The notes beneath the pieces were generated by a model. That model did no database searches. It saw only the letters and a program-made list of their open reading frames with translations, and was not told where the DNA came from. A stretch of DNA of 64,000 nucleotides, taken from Nonomuraea helvata. GTDB taxonomy: Bacteria; Actinomycetota; Actinomycetes; Streptosporangiales; Streptosporangiaceae. Shown one piece after another: positions 7,978 through 15,504 of this stretch; within the stretch, counting starts at the first letter, position 1, and each line of letters opens with the position of its first letter. The translations under genes and the position numbers were made by a program. The stretch is from contig NZ_BAAAXV010000009.1 of the NCBI RefSeq assembly GCF_039535785.1, forward strand, positions 2,480,001-2,544,000, written 5' to 3'.

Positions 7978-9405
7978 ATGAACCACGCAACTCGCGCGCA
8001 CGATCGCAACTCTTCGCCCCGTACGGGCGGCTCCGCCCGAAGCAGGGGTGGCCGATTCAGCTCTCCGGCTCAGGGCCGTTCAGGCGCCTCCAGCCGGTCC
8101 GGCAACGGGCCGCGTCCCGCCGCGCTCCAGAGAGAGTTCGCGCTGCCGGTCACCGTAACCCCCGCCCTGCCGGCAGCCGCGACATTCGCTGAGCTGAGCA
8201 TGCCGCCCGCACTGCTGAAGGTGCTCACCGGCCTGGGCTTGAACGAACCGTTCCCGATCCAGGCGGCCACGCTGCCGAACTCCCTGGCCGGCCGGGACGT
8301 CCTGGGGCGGGGGCGCACCGGGTCGGGCAAGACACTCGCCTTCGGCCTGGCCCTGCTCGTCCGCACCTCCGGACAGCGGGCACAATCGCGGCGACCGCTT
8401 GCCCTGATCCTCGTCCCCACCAGGGAACTGGCCCAGCAGGTCACCGATGCGCTCACGCCGTACGCCCAAGCACTGAAGCTGCGGCTGGCCACGGTCGTCG
8501 GCGGCATGTCGATCAGCCGCCAGGCCCATGCGCTGCGCAACAGTGCCGAGGTTGTCATCGCGACCCCGGGACGGCTCAGGGATCTCATCGAGCGCGGCGA
8601 CTGCCGCCTGGACCAGGTCGGCATCACCGTGCTGGATGAGGCCGACCAGATGGCCGACATGGGCTTCATGCCGCAGATCACCCACCTGCTCGACCAGGTG
8701 CGCCCAGATGGCCAGCGGATGCTGTTCTCCGCCACTTTGGACCGCAACGTCGATCTGCTGGTCCGCCGCTATCTGAGCGACCCGGTGGTCCATTCGGTCG
8801 ACCCCTCGGCGGGCGCGGTCACCACGATGGAGCACCACGTGCTGCACATCCAGGGTGCCGACAAGCAGGCCACCACTGTGGAGATCGCTGCTCGCGACGG
8901 TCGGGTGATCATGTTCCTGGACACCAAGCACGCTGTGGACCGGCTCACCGAACAGTTGCTGAACAGCGGAGTGCGCGCCGCCGCGCTGCACGGAGGCAAG
9001 TCCCAGCCCCAGCGCACCCGCACCCTCGCCCAGTTCAAGAGCGGCCACGTCACGGCGCTGGTGGCGACCAACGTCGCGGCCCGCGGCATCCACGTCGACA
9101 ACCTGGACCTCGTCGTCAACGTCGACCCGCCGAGCGACCACAAGGACTACCTGCACCGCGGCGGCCGCACCGCCCGCGCCGGCGAGTCCGGCAGCGTCGT
9201 CACCCTGGTGCTGCCCGATCAGCGCCGTGACATGACCCGCTTGATGGCCGACGCCGGTATCGTCCCGCAGACCAGCGAGGTCCGTTCGGGCGAGGCCGAG
9301 CTGAGGCGTATCACGGGCGCCCAGGCTCCCTCAGGCATCCCCGTGACCATCACCGCACCGGTTGTCAGTCGTCGGTCGGGACGGAACGGCAGACGATTCC
9401 GGTAG
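7978..9405 (+). CDS. DEAD-box ATP-dependent RNA helicase
   Basis: 475 aa. A basic, Ser/Arg/Gly-rich N-terminus (about 60 aa) precedes the helicase core: Q motif (FPIQAATLP), Walker A RTGSGKT, PTRELAQQV, TPGRL, LDEADQMADMGF (DEAD), FSATLD (SAT), motif V (ATNVAARGIHVDNLDLVVNVD in part) and motif VI HRGGRTARAG. It unwinds RNA duplexes using ATP. The ATG at 7978 has GAGGAAGG upstream, and the 8 extra codons from an earlier ATG lack one. It sits with the cold-shock gene between two direct copies of an integrase, so the pair may be mobile cargo. Confidence 0.93.
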   Translation: MNHATRAHDRNSSPRTGGSARSRGGRFSSPAQGRSGASSRSGNGPRPAALQREFALPVTVTPALPAAATFAELSMPPALLKVLTGLGLNEPFPIQAATLPNSLAGRDVLGRGRTGSGKTLAFGLALLVRTSGQRAQSRRPLALILVPTRELAQQVTDALTPYAQALKLRLATVVGGMSISRQAHALRNSAEVVIATPGRLRDLIERGDCRLDQVGITVLDEADQMADMGFMPQITHLLDQVRPDGQRMLFSATLDRNVDLLVRRYLSDPVVHSVDPSAGAVTTMEHHVLHIQGADKQATTVEIAARDGRVIMFLDTKHAVDRLTEQLLNSGVRAAALHGGKSQPQRTRTLAQFKSGHVTALVATNVAARGIHVDNLDLVVNVDPPSDHKDYLHRGGRTARAGESGSVVTLVLPDQRRDMTRLMADAGIVPQTSEVRSGEAELRRITGAQAPSGIPVTITAPVVSRRSGRNGRRFR

Positions 9406-9437
9406 CAGCGGATGGGGGCTCGCCCAAGGCCAGGTAG

Positions 9438-9665
9438 TTAAGGCTTTTGGGCTGTTGGCAAGAGTGCTGAAGTTGGCCGGGCGGTGTAGATACCCGGCCC
9501 GATCTTGCGGATGAGTTGGCTGCTGGCCCAGCGAGACAGTTGCCGGTACATGGTGTTGAGGGTGACATCGCAGAGGTGGCGGGCGATGTCCCGGGCTGGT
9601 CAGGGGCGGTTGGGTCTTGGTGGAGCAGGGCCAGGACCTGTTCTTGTCTGCGGCGCTCGGCCGGG
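9438..9665 (-). pseudogene. Winged-helix protein remnant, frameshifted and cut by integrase copy 2
   Basis: On the complement, one frame gives AERRRQEQVLALLHQDPTA. After a shift near 9590 another frame gives RDIARHLCDVTLNTMYRQL, then RWASSQLIRKIGPGIYTA, and stops at 9438. This is a plausible winged-helix unit (helix, recognition helix TLNTMYRQL, wing GPGIYTA). Its 5' part is missing exactly where homology to the integrase starts, which suggests a rearrangement. The family is not identified. Confidence 0.5.
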
Positions 9666-10522
9666 GCGGTGTATCGGCGTTGTGGCTGTGCCGACGCGGT
9701 GACAGGCAAGCGGTTGGGAAGCCGCTGCGCCCGGCTGGCGGATCCTGCCCACGGCAGCTGGTACTTCGCTGTCCAGGTGACGGACGTGTCCGGACGGCGG
9801 CAGCGACTGCGCCGTGGCGGCTTCCCCACGGCTGACGCTGCCCAGCAGGCCGCCCGCGATCTCGCTCAGTCGCTGGAGGGAGCGCCAGTGACCGGGTACT
9901 GTACCGTCGCCCCATGGCTGCGCTACTGGTTGTCGGTGGCTGAGCAGCGGATCCGGCCGGCCACGTACAAGGCCTACCGCGATCACGTCCGGCTGTTCCT
10001 GATCCCGTATCTCGGCCTGATCCCGCTTCGCGGGCTGTCGAGGCGGCACGTCGTGAGGATGTTCTCGACTGTGGCCCAGCGCCGCACCCGCTACGGCAAA
10101 CCGATCAGCGCGGCCACCCTGGAAAGGATTCGCGCGACGCTGCGGGCCGCCTTGAACGAAGCCGTCCGAGAAGACGTAATCCGTGACAACCCGGCTCGCG
10201 GACTACGCCTACCGTCGCCACGCCACGTCCACCCGGTGGTCTGGACACCACGGCGGGTGGCCGCGTGGAGGCGCACTGGCGAGCGCCCCGCTGTGGCCGT
10301 GTGGACCGTCGAGCAACTGACCGCGTTCCTTGCCTTCGTCCGGGATGACCGGCTGTTCACGCTGTGGTGGCTGATCGCTCTGCGCGGTCTGCGGCGCGCC
10401 GAGGTGGCCGGCCTGCGCTGGATCGATCTCGACACCGACCGGCGCGAACTCACCATCGCCTGCCAACTCGTCCACACCGACCACGGCCTGTTCCCATGCC
10501 CGCCGAAGAGCGCCTCCAGCCA
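9666..10522 (+). pseudogene. Tyrosine integrase, copy 2, truncated before the HxxR/Tyr region
   Basis: 857 nt match copy 1 (6014-6869) in the same orientation, with scattered substitutions (LADPAHGSWYFAVQVTDVSG, RIRPATYKAYRDHVRLFL). It retains the N-terminal Cys motif, the core-binding domain, Arg in LRGLRRAEVAGLRW and Lys in PPKSASS. At 10522 the homology ends abruptly at CCAGCCA and runs into the 3' part of an oppositely oriented gene. His, the second Arg and the nucleophilic Tyr are absent, so it is dead. The open frame upstream (from 9516) is not integrase sequence. Confidence 0.85.
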
Positions 10523-11245
10523 TATGGAGTTCCCTGGCCTGCCGTCGCTCCTGTTCCCGGTGGGCTTGTTCTTCGGCGTGCCGGGCCGACTTCTGTTGCT
10601 CGCGGGCGTGGCGGCGGGCGGCGGCCGGCTGGCCTCGGCGGCGGCCGTGAGCAGGTCGTGGTCCAGGCGCAGGAAGTCGGCCAGAGCCCGTTGCGGCGCG
10701 CTGAGCGAACCCAGCCCCGACGGGACGGGCGGCTCCAGGTCGCCCTCTTCCTCGTAGTCGAAGGCGCCCTCGTCACGCTCCCGTGTCCCGTACGCCGACA
10801 GCCAGGCAAGATAGAGCGGGCGCAGGTCGCCGGCGGCCAGTTCGGCGCGAATGCCGACGATCGCCGACAGCGAGCGTTCGACGTCGTCTTCCCAGTACTC
10901 CTCCTCCGCCTCGCTGGTGAAGTCGAGGATGAGGTGTTCACCGCTGATCCAGGCGCTGACCTGGTCGCCAACGCAGTAGCGTTCGGCCTGCTTGGGGTTC
11001 AGCACGGCCTGGGGGAGGCGGAGCATGACCCGGTGGGTGCCCCAGTTGGCCAGATACAGGTGGGCGTCGTAGTAACGCTCCACCATGCGGGACGGGTCCC
11101 CGCGGAAGTCGCCCCAGTGGTATTCGTTGGTGAAGCTGGTGGCGGTGATGTGGGCCCGGGTGGACAGGGCACTGACCTCGGCCTGCTGCTGGTCGGTGAG
11201 CGGCCGGTCGATGGCCAGGAACTCGTAGTACTGGTACTCGCTCAT
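10091..11245 (-). CDS. Conserved actinobacterial hypothetical protein, 3' end fused to antisense integrase DNA
   Basis: From ATG 11245 (MSEYQYYEFLAIDRPLTDQQ) the protein contains HITATSFTNEYHWGDFRGDP and NWGTHRVMLRLP, which I recognise as a conserved actinobacterial hypothetical family. It also has a very acidic stretch (EAEEEYWEDDVER) and a DFLRLDHDLL helix. Family-like sequence continues to about 10523. Beyond that the frame is antisense to integrase copy 2 and stops only at 10091, so the last about 145 residues are artefactual. GGGTGAGAGC precedes the ATG, 4 nt after the stop of the 11250 gene, so the two form an operon. The function is unknown. Confidence 0.7.
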   Translation of the reverse strand: MSEYQYYEFLAIDRPLTDQQQAEVSALSTRAHITATSFTNEYHWGDFRGDPSRMVERYYDAHLYLANWGTHRVMLRLPQAVLNPKQAERYCVGDQVSAWISGEHLILDFTSEAEEEYWEDDVERSLSAIVGIRAELAAGDLRPLYLAWLSAYGTRERDEGAFDYEEEGDLEPPVPSGLGSLSAPQRALADFLRLDHDLLTAAAEASRPPPAATPASNRSRPGTPKNKPTGNRSDGRPGNSIWLEALFGGHGNRPWSVWTSWQAMVSSRRSVSRSIQRRPATSARRRPRRAISHHSVNSRSSRTKARNAVSCSTVHTATAGRSPVRLHAATRRGVQTTGWTWRGDGRRSPRAGLSRITSSRTASFKAARSVARILSRVAALIGLP

Positions 11246-11249
11246 GCTC

Positions 11250-11573
11250 TCACCCGGCCCAGCGCCGGAACGCGTGGATCCATTCGGCTCCAGCCGGTGG
11301 CGGATCGGGCAGCGGCAGGTCGAGGATGCCGATCGCCTGCTTGTGCTTGCCATGGTGGCAGATCGCCACGATGCCACTACCCACCAGGAAGTCGATCCCG
11401 GTGACGGTGACCTGCAGGCCGAGCACGGTCGTCTCGAACGGCACCGCCAGGTTGTCGCCGATCATGACATGGAAGCCGGAGAGCTGCTCATCGTCGGTGT
11501 AGGCATCCACAATCGCCTGCTCGATCAGCTCATCCAGATGATTGTCAGGGGGCGGCGAGTCACAGCAGCACAC
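11250..11573 (-). CDS. Conserved hypothetical protein, 107 aa
   Basis: It starts at GTG 11573 (GGGAG 7 nt upstream) with a Cys-rich N-terminus (MCCCDSPPPDNHLDELIEQA). It continues GFHVMIGDNLAVPFETTVLG and a strand-rich middle, and ends LPLPDPPPAGAEWIHAFRRW. I recall this as a small actinobacterial family that co-occurs with the next gene (11245). Sequences of this type are sometimes labelled calcium-binding or SWIM-zinc-finger-associated, but nothing here proves that. The spacing of 4 nt to the next gene shows co-transcription. Three adjacent Cys residues could bind metal. Confidence 0.65.
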   Translation of the reverse strand: MCCCDSPPPDNHLDELIEQAIVDAYTDDEQLSGFHVMIGDNLAVPFETTVLGLQVTVTGIDFLVGSGIVAICHHGKHKQAIGILDLPLPDPPPAGAEWIHAFRRWAG

Positions 11574-11770
11574 GATACTCCCGCAGGTGACCCCTGTGAT
11601 CCGGTGCCGCGTTCCAGCGCATCCATACGGCGTTCGAGCACTTGAGCGGCGTGCTGAGTTTCCTCGGTCAATCGGATGACCCGGCGGGTGAGGTCATGAA
11701 TGGGCTCGGCTCCGTCGTGCCGGTCGGGATCGGCCCCGGAGATGTCGAGCAGTCGCTTGGCCCCTCGCAT
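11525..11770 (-). CDS. Possible small coiled-coil ORF upstream of the conserved pair
   Basis: 81 codons. Only residues 25-55 (DLTRRVIRLTEETQHAAQVL, then ERRMDALERG) look protein-like, as an amphipathic helix or coiled coil. The 3' end overlaps the next gene by 49 nt and the ATG has no good Shine-Dalgarno. It could be a degraded gene whose start is near the divergent promoter at 11771-11866. Uncertain. Confidence 0.3.
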   Translation of the reverse strand: MRGAKRLLDISGADPDRHDGAEPIHDLTRRVIRLTEETQHAAQVLERRMDALERGTGSQGSPAGVSCAAVTRRPLTIIWMS

Positions 11771-11866
11771 CGGAAGGAGAACGGAAGGAGTCGGAAGTGA
11801 CCGCTCCTAACATCGTCCGCGATCCCTTCCTTCTGGACAGGGCAAGATCGATGAAAGGACCGCAGC

Positions 11867-11929
11867 ATGGCGATCGAGATCAAGAAGGTCGAAGAAGTCG
11901 AGACCACCAGCTCCGGCGCCAATTGCTGA
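11867..11929 (+). CDS. Candidate RiPP precursor peptide, 20 aa ending in Asn-Cys
   Basis: ATG 11867 is preceded by AAAGGA with 7-nt spacing. The peptide is MAIEIKKVEEVETTSSGANC. Residues 2-12 alternate charged and aliphatic residues as in a leader bound by a winged-helix recognition domain. Residues 13-20 (TTSSGANC) are small, polar and modifiable, with a single C-terminal Cys. An E1-like ThiF enzyme and an M50 peptidase, each with an N-terminal PqqD/RRE-like segment, follow on the same strand. Chance is possible for so short an ORF, but the RBS, leader/core layout, hairpin and neighbours agree. It was too short for automatic gene calling. Confidence 0.75.
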   Translation: MAIEIKKVEEVETTSSGANC

Positions 11930-11939
11930 TCGTCATGTG

Positions 11940-11972
11940 GCCTCCTGCGGAGCTCCCACGCTCGTAGGAGGC
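11940..11972 (+). terminator. Intercistronic hairpin (attenuator) between precursor and E1 gene
   Basis: GCCTCCTGCG (11940-11949) pairs with CGTAGGAGGC (11963-11972) over 10 bp with one G-T wobble and a 13-nt loop. There is no U-tract, so it is likely a partial terminator or 3' stabiliser that makes the precursor transcript more abundant than the enzyme message. Confidence 0.7.
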
Positions 11973-12009
11973 AGAAGGCCCTGCCTCGAACCGTTCGGGA
12001 GTCGCTTCC

Positions 12010-13059
12010 ATGCCGAGGATTCAAGTGAATCCGGCCTTCCCCCTTTTCATCGACGATGCCGGCGAGCGCGTGCGGCTCGGTGATTTCCCGCAAACAGGCC
12101 AGACGCTGGAACGGGCGCAGCCGCCGCTGCGCCGCCTGATCCGCCTGTGCTCGCAGGCCCCCGTCGAGCAGAGCGACCTGTACACCCTCATCGACGACGT
12201 CACCCCCGAGGACATCGACACCGCCGTCGAACGACTGCGCGCCAGCCGGATCCTCGTCACCGACGCCGACCTCGGCACACTGGCGGCCGACGCCGCCCTG
12301 TCCAGGTTCGCGCTGTGGTTGTCGATGTTCCACCCGGCCGAACGGGCCGCCGCCGCGCTCGGCGACCTGGCGGACAGCCACGTCGCGGTGCTCGGCGCCG
12401 GCGCGATCGGCGGCCAGGTCGCCCTCCAGCTCGCCACCTCCGGCGTGGGCCGGCTGACCATCCTGGACGACGACCGGGTGGAGCTCAGCAACCTGCACCG
12501 CCAGCATCTCTACGCCATGCGCGACCTCGGCGAGCTCAAGACGGCGGCCGCCGCTCGCACGCTGCTCGACCACCGCCCCGAACTGGAGGTCCGGCAGGTT
12601 GAGCGGCGCATCACCGGCCCCGAGGACGTGATCACCGATGCCGATCTCGTGGTGAACACCGTGGACACGCCGCAGCCGCACATCCGTCGTTGGGTCAACC
12701 AGGCGTGCGTCCGGGCTGGCACACCGTTCGTCACCGGCGGCTTCAACCAGCACGTCGGCCTGGTCGGGCCGCTGGTCGTGCCCGGCAAGACCGGCTGCCT
12801 GACCTGCCAGGAACGCACGCTCGCCGAACGGTACGGCTCCGCCACGTTGCCGGTCAGCGACAACCCCGGGCGGACGATCCCGTCGTTCGGCCCGCTGTGC
12901 GCGATCGTGTCGGGCATGCTCGCCTCGGAGGTGATCCGCCACCTGACCGGCACCGGCACGTCCGCGATCGAGGGCAGGAGTATCTGGCTCGACCTGCTCA
13001 CCCTCACCACCACCGCCAGGGACTTCGACCGGCTGGACGACTGCGAGGTCTGCGCGTGA
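12010..13059 (+). CDS. ThiF/MccB-like E1 adenylyltransferase with N-terminal RRE-like domain
   Basis: 349 aa, the size of MccB. Residues about 25-100 (PPLRRLIRLCSQ, DLYTLIDDVTPEDIDTAVERL, RILVTD) look like a winged-helix peptide-recognition domain. The E1 core follows: VLGAGAIGGQVALQLATSGV (nucleotide loop), ILDDDRVELSNLHRQ (Asp and Arg for ATP), LGELKTAAA (Lys) and VNTVDTP. Two CxxC pairs (GCLTCQ and the C-terminal CEVC) make the structural zinc site. E1 enzymes adenylate a C-terminal carboxylate, here most simply that of the upstream 20-mer. GGGAG precedes ATG 12010. The stop overlaps the next gene's GTG (GTGA). What follows adenylation is unknown. Confidence 0.88.
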   Translation: MPRIQVNPAFPLFIDDAGERVRLGDFPQTGQTLERAQPPLRRLIRLCSQAPVEQSDLYTLIDDVTPEDIDTAVERLRASRILVTDADLGTLAADAALSRFALWLSMFHPAERAAAALGDLADSHVAVLGAGAIGGQVALQLATSGVGRLTILDDDRVELSNLHRQHLYAMRDLGELKTAAAARTLLDHRPELEVRQVERRITGPEDVITDADLVVNTVDTPQPHIRRWVNQACVRAGTPFVTGGFNQHVGLVGPLVVPGKTGCLTCQERTLAERYGSATLPVSDNPGRTIPSFGPLCAIVSGMLASEVIRHLTGTGTSAIEGRSIWLDLLTLTTTARDFDRLDDCEVCA

Positions 13060-14174
13060 CGTCCGCGGAGCTGGATTCGAAGGCCGATCTGTCCTTCCTC
13101 ACCGTGGTCGCCGACGGACCCGACGACTACGTGATCGGCAACGGCGAGACGTTCGTCAACGTGCCGGGAGTGGCAGCCGCCGTCATCGCATCGCTCGACG
13201 GCACCAGAACGGCCGCGGAGGCGCGTGCCTGGGTGCTGGCCAAGCAGGGCGTGGACGTGGACGTGGACGCGTTCCTCACCGGGCTTGGAAGCGCGGGGCT
13301 GCTCAACCGTTCCGAGCGGCCGCCGAACCGGTGGGACCGGATCCGGCCACACCACGTGGCCTGGCTCTTCTCCAGGCCCGCGCACGCCGTGCTGATCCTG
13401 CTGACCGCCTGTGCCATCGCCGCCGCCATTGCCGACCCTGGCATCCTGCCGAGCCTGTCCGCCCTGGTGTGGTCCGACAGCTTCACGTTCACGGTTGCGT
13501 TCGTGGCCGGCACGTGGCTCCTCGTGCTGGTGCACGAACTCGGCCACATCTCCGCCGCCAGGTCCCTGGGCGTGCGGGCGGAGCTGTCGCTCGGGACTCG
13601 CCTGCAGTTCCTCGTCGCGCAGACCAGGATCACCGGCATCTGGGCAGTTCCCAGGCGGGCGCGCTACCGCGCGTATCTGGCGGGCATGCGGGTCGACTGG
13701 TTCTTCGCCTGCGCCGCGACGTGCACGCTGTACATCGTCGAACTCCCCCTCGTACGGCTGGTCCTGGTCATCTGCCTGTCGCAGATCGCCTGGCAGTTCA
13801 TGTTCTTCATGCGGACCGACGTCTACTACGCCGTCGCCAACGCCAGCGGGAACAAGAACCTCATGGCCGACGCGCAAGCGCACCTGCGGGCCACGCTCGC
13901 CAGAAAGGCTCGTTCGGCGGACACGGGGAAGGCGCCCTTGAGCGTGCGTGTGTACGCATGGTTCCTGGTGCTCGGGCGGGTGCTCGGCCTGGGGTTCTTC
14001 GCCGCGTACACGGTGCCGGTCACCATGGCGGTATGCCGGCAGTCGATCGCCGAGCTGCCCGGGTGGCAGCCGGTGGCCACGCTCGCCCTGGTGGCCACCG
14101 GCTGGCTGCTCTACCTGAGCCTGCTCGGCCGCCGGTTGATCAGGTCACGCAGATCTAACAGGCCTGCCGGGTAG
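13056..14174 (+). CDS. Membrane M50-type zinc metallopeptidase with PqqD-like N-terminus
   Basis: 372 aa. Residues 1-90 (DDYVIGNGETFVNVPGVAAA, VIASLDGTRTAAEARAWVL, FLTGLGSAGLLN) look like a PqqD/RRE-type domain that binds leader peptides. Several membrane segments follow, one containing LVLVHELGHISAAR, the HExxH zinc site; MFFMRTDVYYAVAN supplies the expected distal Asp. Similar proteins are annotated as putative peptide zinc metalloproteases in RiPP clusters, where they may cleave or export the modified peptide. GTG 13056 overlaps the E1 stop. No separate transporter is visible, so this protein may both process and release the product. The last helix ends in a basic tail (RRLIRSRRS). Confidence 0.85.
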   Translation: MTSAELDSKADLSFLTVVADGPDDYVIGNGETFVNVPGVAAAVIASLDGTRTAAEARAWVLAKQGVDVDVDAFLTGLGSAGLLNRSERPPNRWDRIRPHHVAWLFSRPAHAVLILLTACAIAAAIADPGILPSLSALVWSDSFTFTVAFVAGTWLLVLVHELGHISAARSLGVRAELSLGTRLQFLVAQTRITGIWAVPRRARYRAYLAGMRVDWFFACAATCTLYIVELPLVRLVLVICLSQIAWQFMFFMRTDVYYAVANASGNKNLMADAQAHLRATLARKARSADTGKAPLSVRVYAWFLVLGRVLGLGFFAAYTVPVTMAVCRQSIAELPGWQPVATLALVATGWLLYLSLLGRRLIRSRRSNRPAG

Positions 14175-14199
14175 CGGGCAGGAATCTCACCTGCCCGTC

Positions 14200-14398
14200 C
14201 CTGGGGGTGCGGAAACTATCAGCGCATCAGCGGTGAACTGGCCGGCATAGGCCTTCGGGTACCGCCCAGCACCGTGCGTGACATCCTCAAAGAAGTCGGG
14301 CTCGGTCCGGAACCACGTTCGACGGGTATTAACGTGCCGCTTGACCTGCATGAACGGAGTTTTCGGCAGGCGCAGAGGAACTTACTTAGGACATAAGC
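14200..14398 (+). pseudogene. Fragment of an rve-type integrase/transposase
   Basis: The frame reads NYQRISGELAGIGLRVPPST, then VRDILKEVGLGPEPRSTG, the HTH_21-type segment before the DDE core of IS3/IS481-like transposases. Both ends are missing and the following sequence (INVPLDLHERSFRQAQRNLL) is not family-like. It is a relic directly downstream of the RiPP operon. Confidence 0.75.
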
Positions 14399-14457
14399 CG
14401 AAATCAACTCAAATCAAACGCTTTATTTGGAATCTGGACGATCTACCTTAGTCGTCC

Positions 14458-15504
14458 ATGGTGGAGATCATCTGGGACAAGTTCCCCCTGGTCGCCGGGC
14501 AGGAGCAAGCACGGCGATGGCTGCAGTTCACGGCCAACATCGGACGCGCACCGAACACGATCACGGCGTACGGCCGGGCCCTTGAGGATCATCTGCGGTT
14601 CTGCGCCTTGGTCGGTGCCGATCCGCTGACGATACGGGCCGACGTGATCGCCGCATGGATCGGCGACTTACACGAACGGCCGAACCCTCGTACCGCCAAG
14701 CTCGTGCACCTGGATTCGGGTACGGGGTTGGCCAACGCCACGATTCAGCAGTACGTGATCGCGGCCCGATCGTTTTACGAGTTCCTCATCGAAGACGGGC
14801 TGCGCGAGCGCAACCCAGTGCGCCGCGGCCAGTCCGGGCGGCGGGGTCGTCGCCCCCGGCAAGGCCTGGTGCGCCGGGTGGAGAAAGCGCCGTGGATCCC
14901 CAATGAGTGGGATTGGCAGAAGATCCTCCAGGCCACCGGCGCCGAGCCGCTACGCAACCGGCTCATGCTCGCCCTGGCTTATGACGGTGCGCTGCGCCGT
15001 GAGGAACTCGTCCACCTGGAGGTCGGCGACTTCGAGCCCGCCTATTGCCTGATCCACCTGCGGGCGGAGACCACCAAATCCAAGCGCGCCCGGGAGGTCA
15101 GTTTCGGCACCGCCACCTCCCGGCTGTTCATGGCTTACCTGGCCGAGCGTCGCCGGTTGGTCGGCCGTGCGGCCGGGCGGCTGCTGATCAGCGTGTCGCG
15201 ACGCAACCGTGGGGCACCGCTGGGGGCGGCGAGCTGGTCGAAGATCGTGTCGGGCATCGCCGACCGGGCCGGTGTCCCGCGCCTGTCCACGCACACCTTC
15301 CGGCATCTGCGGTTGACCGATCTGGCGCGAGCGGAGTGGACGATCGATCAGATCGCTCAGTACGCCGGCCACAAAGACCTGTCCACGACGCTTCGTTACA
15401 TCCATCTCAGTGGCCGTGAACTGGCCGCCAAGCTGCGCCGGGCCACCGCTGCGATCCAGGCCGACCGTGAGCGTCTACTGGCAACCCTGGTGGAGGGGCG
15501 ATGA
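14458..15504 (+). CDS. Tyrosine recombinase, first gene of a Tn554-like pair (TnpA-type)
   Basis: 348 aa. The N-terminal core-binding domain reads RRWLQFTANIGRAPNTITAY. A basic linker (SGRRGRRPRQGL) and the catalytic domain follow: Arg in YDGALRREELVHLEV, Lys in AETTKSKRAREV, HTFRHLRLTDLA, and YAGHKDLSTTLRYIH with His and Tyr. All catalytic residues are present. Length and order match the first recombinase of Tn554/RIT-like transposons. ATG (or the GTG just after it) at 14458 has a weak RBS. Its last codons overlap the start of the next recombinase by 4 nt (ATGA). Confidence 0.87.
   Translation: MVEIIWDKFPLVAGQEQARRWLQFTANIGRAPNTITAYGRALEDHLRFCALVGADPLTIRADVIAAWIGDLHERPNPRTAKLVHLDSGTGLANATIQQYVIAARSFYEFLIEDGLRERNPVRRGQSGRRGRRPRQGLVRRVEKAPWIPNEWDWQKILQATGAEPLRNRLMLALAYDGALRREELVHLEVGDFEPAYCLIHLRAETTKSKRAREVSFGTATSRLFMAYLAERRRLVGRAAGRLLISVSRRNRGAPLGAASWSKIVSGIADRAGVPRLSTHTFRHLRLTDLARAEWTIDQIAQYAGHKDLSTTLRYIHLSGRELAAKLRRATAAIQADRERLLATLVEGR

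Noticed and set aside
9516..9665. Start of integrase copy 2 at 9516
   Set aside because: Homology with copy 1 begins only at 9666; the 50 codons before are antisense to a winged-helix remnant.
11851..11869. Alternative upstream ATG (11851) for the small peptide
   Set aside because: It is in another frame (offset 16) and the resulting reading has no RiPP-like pattern; ATG 11867 has AAAGGA at good spacing.
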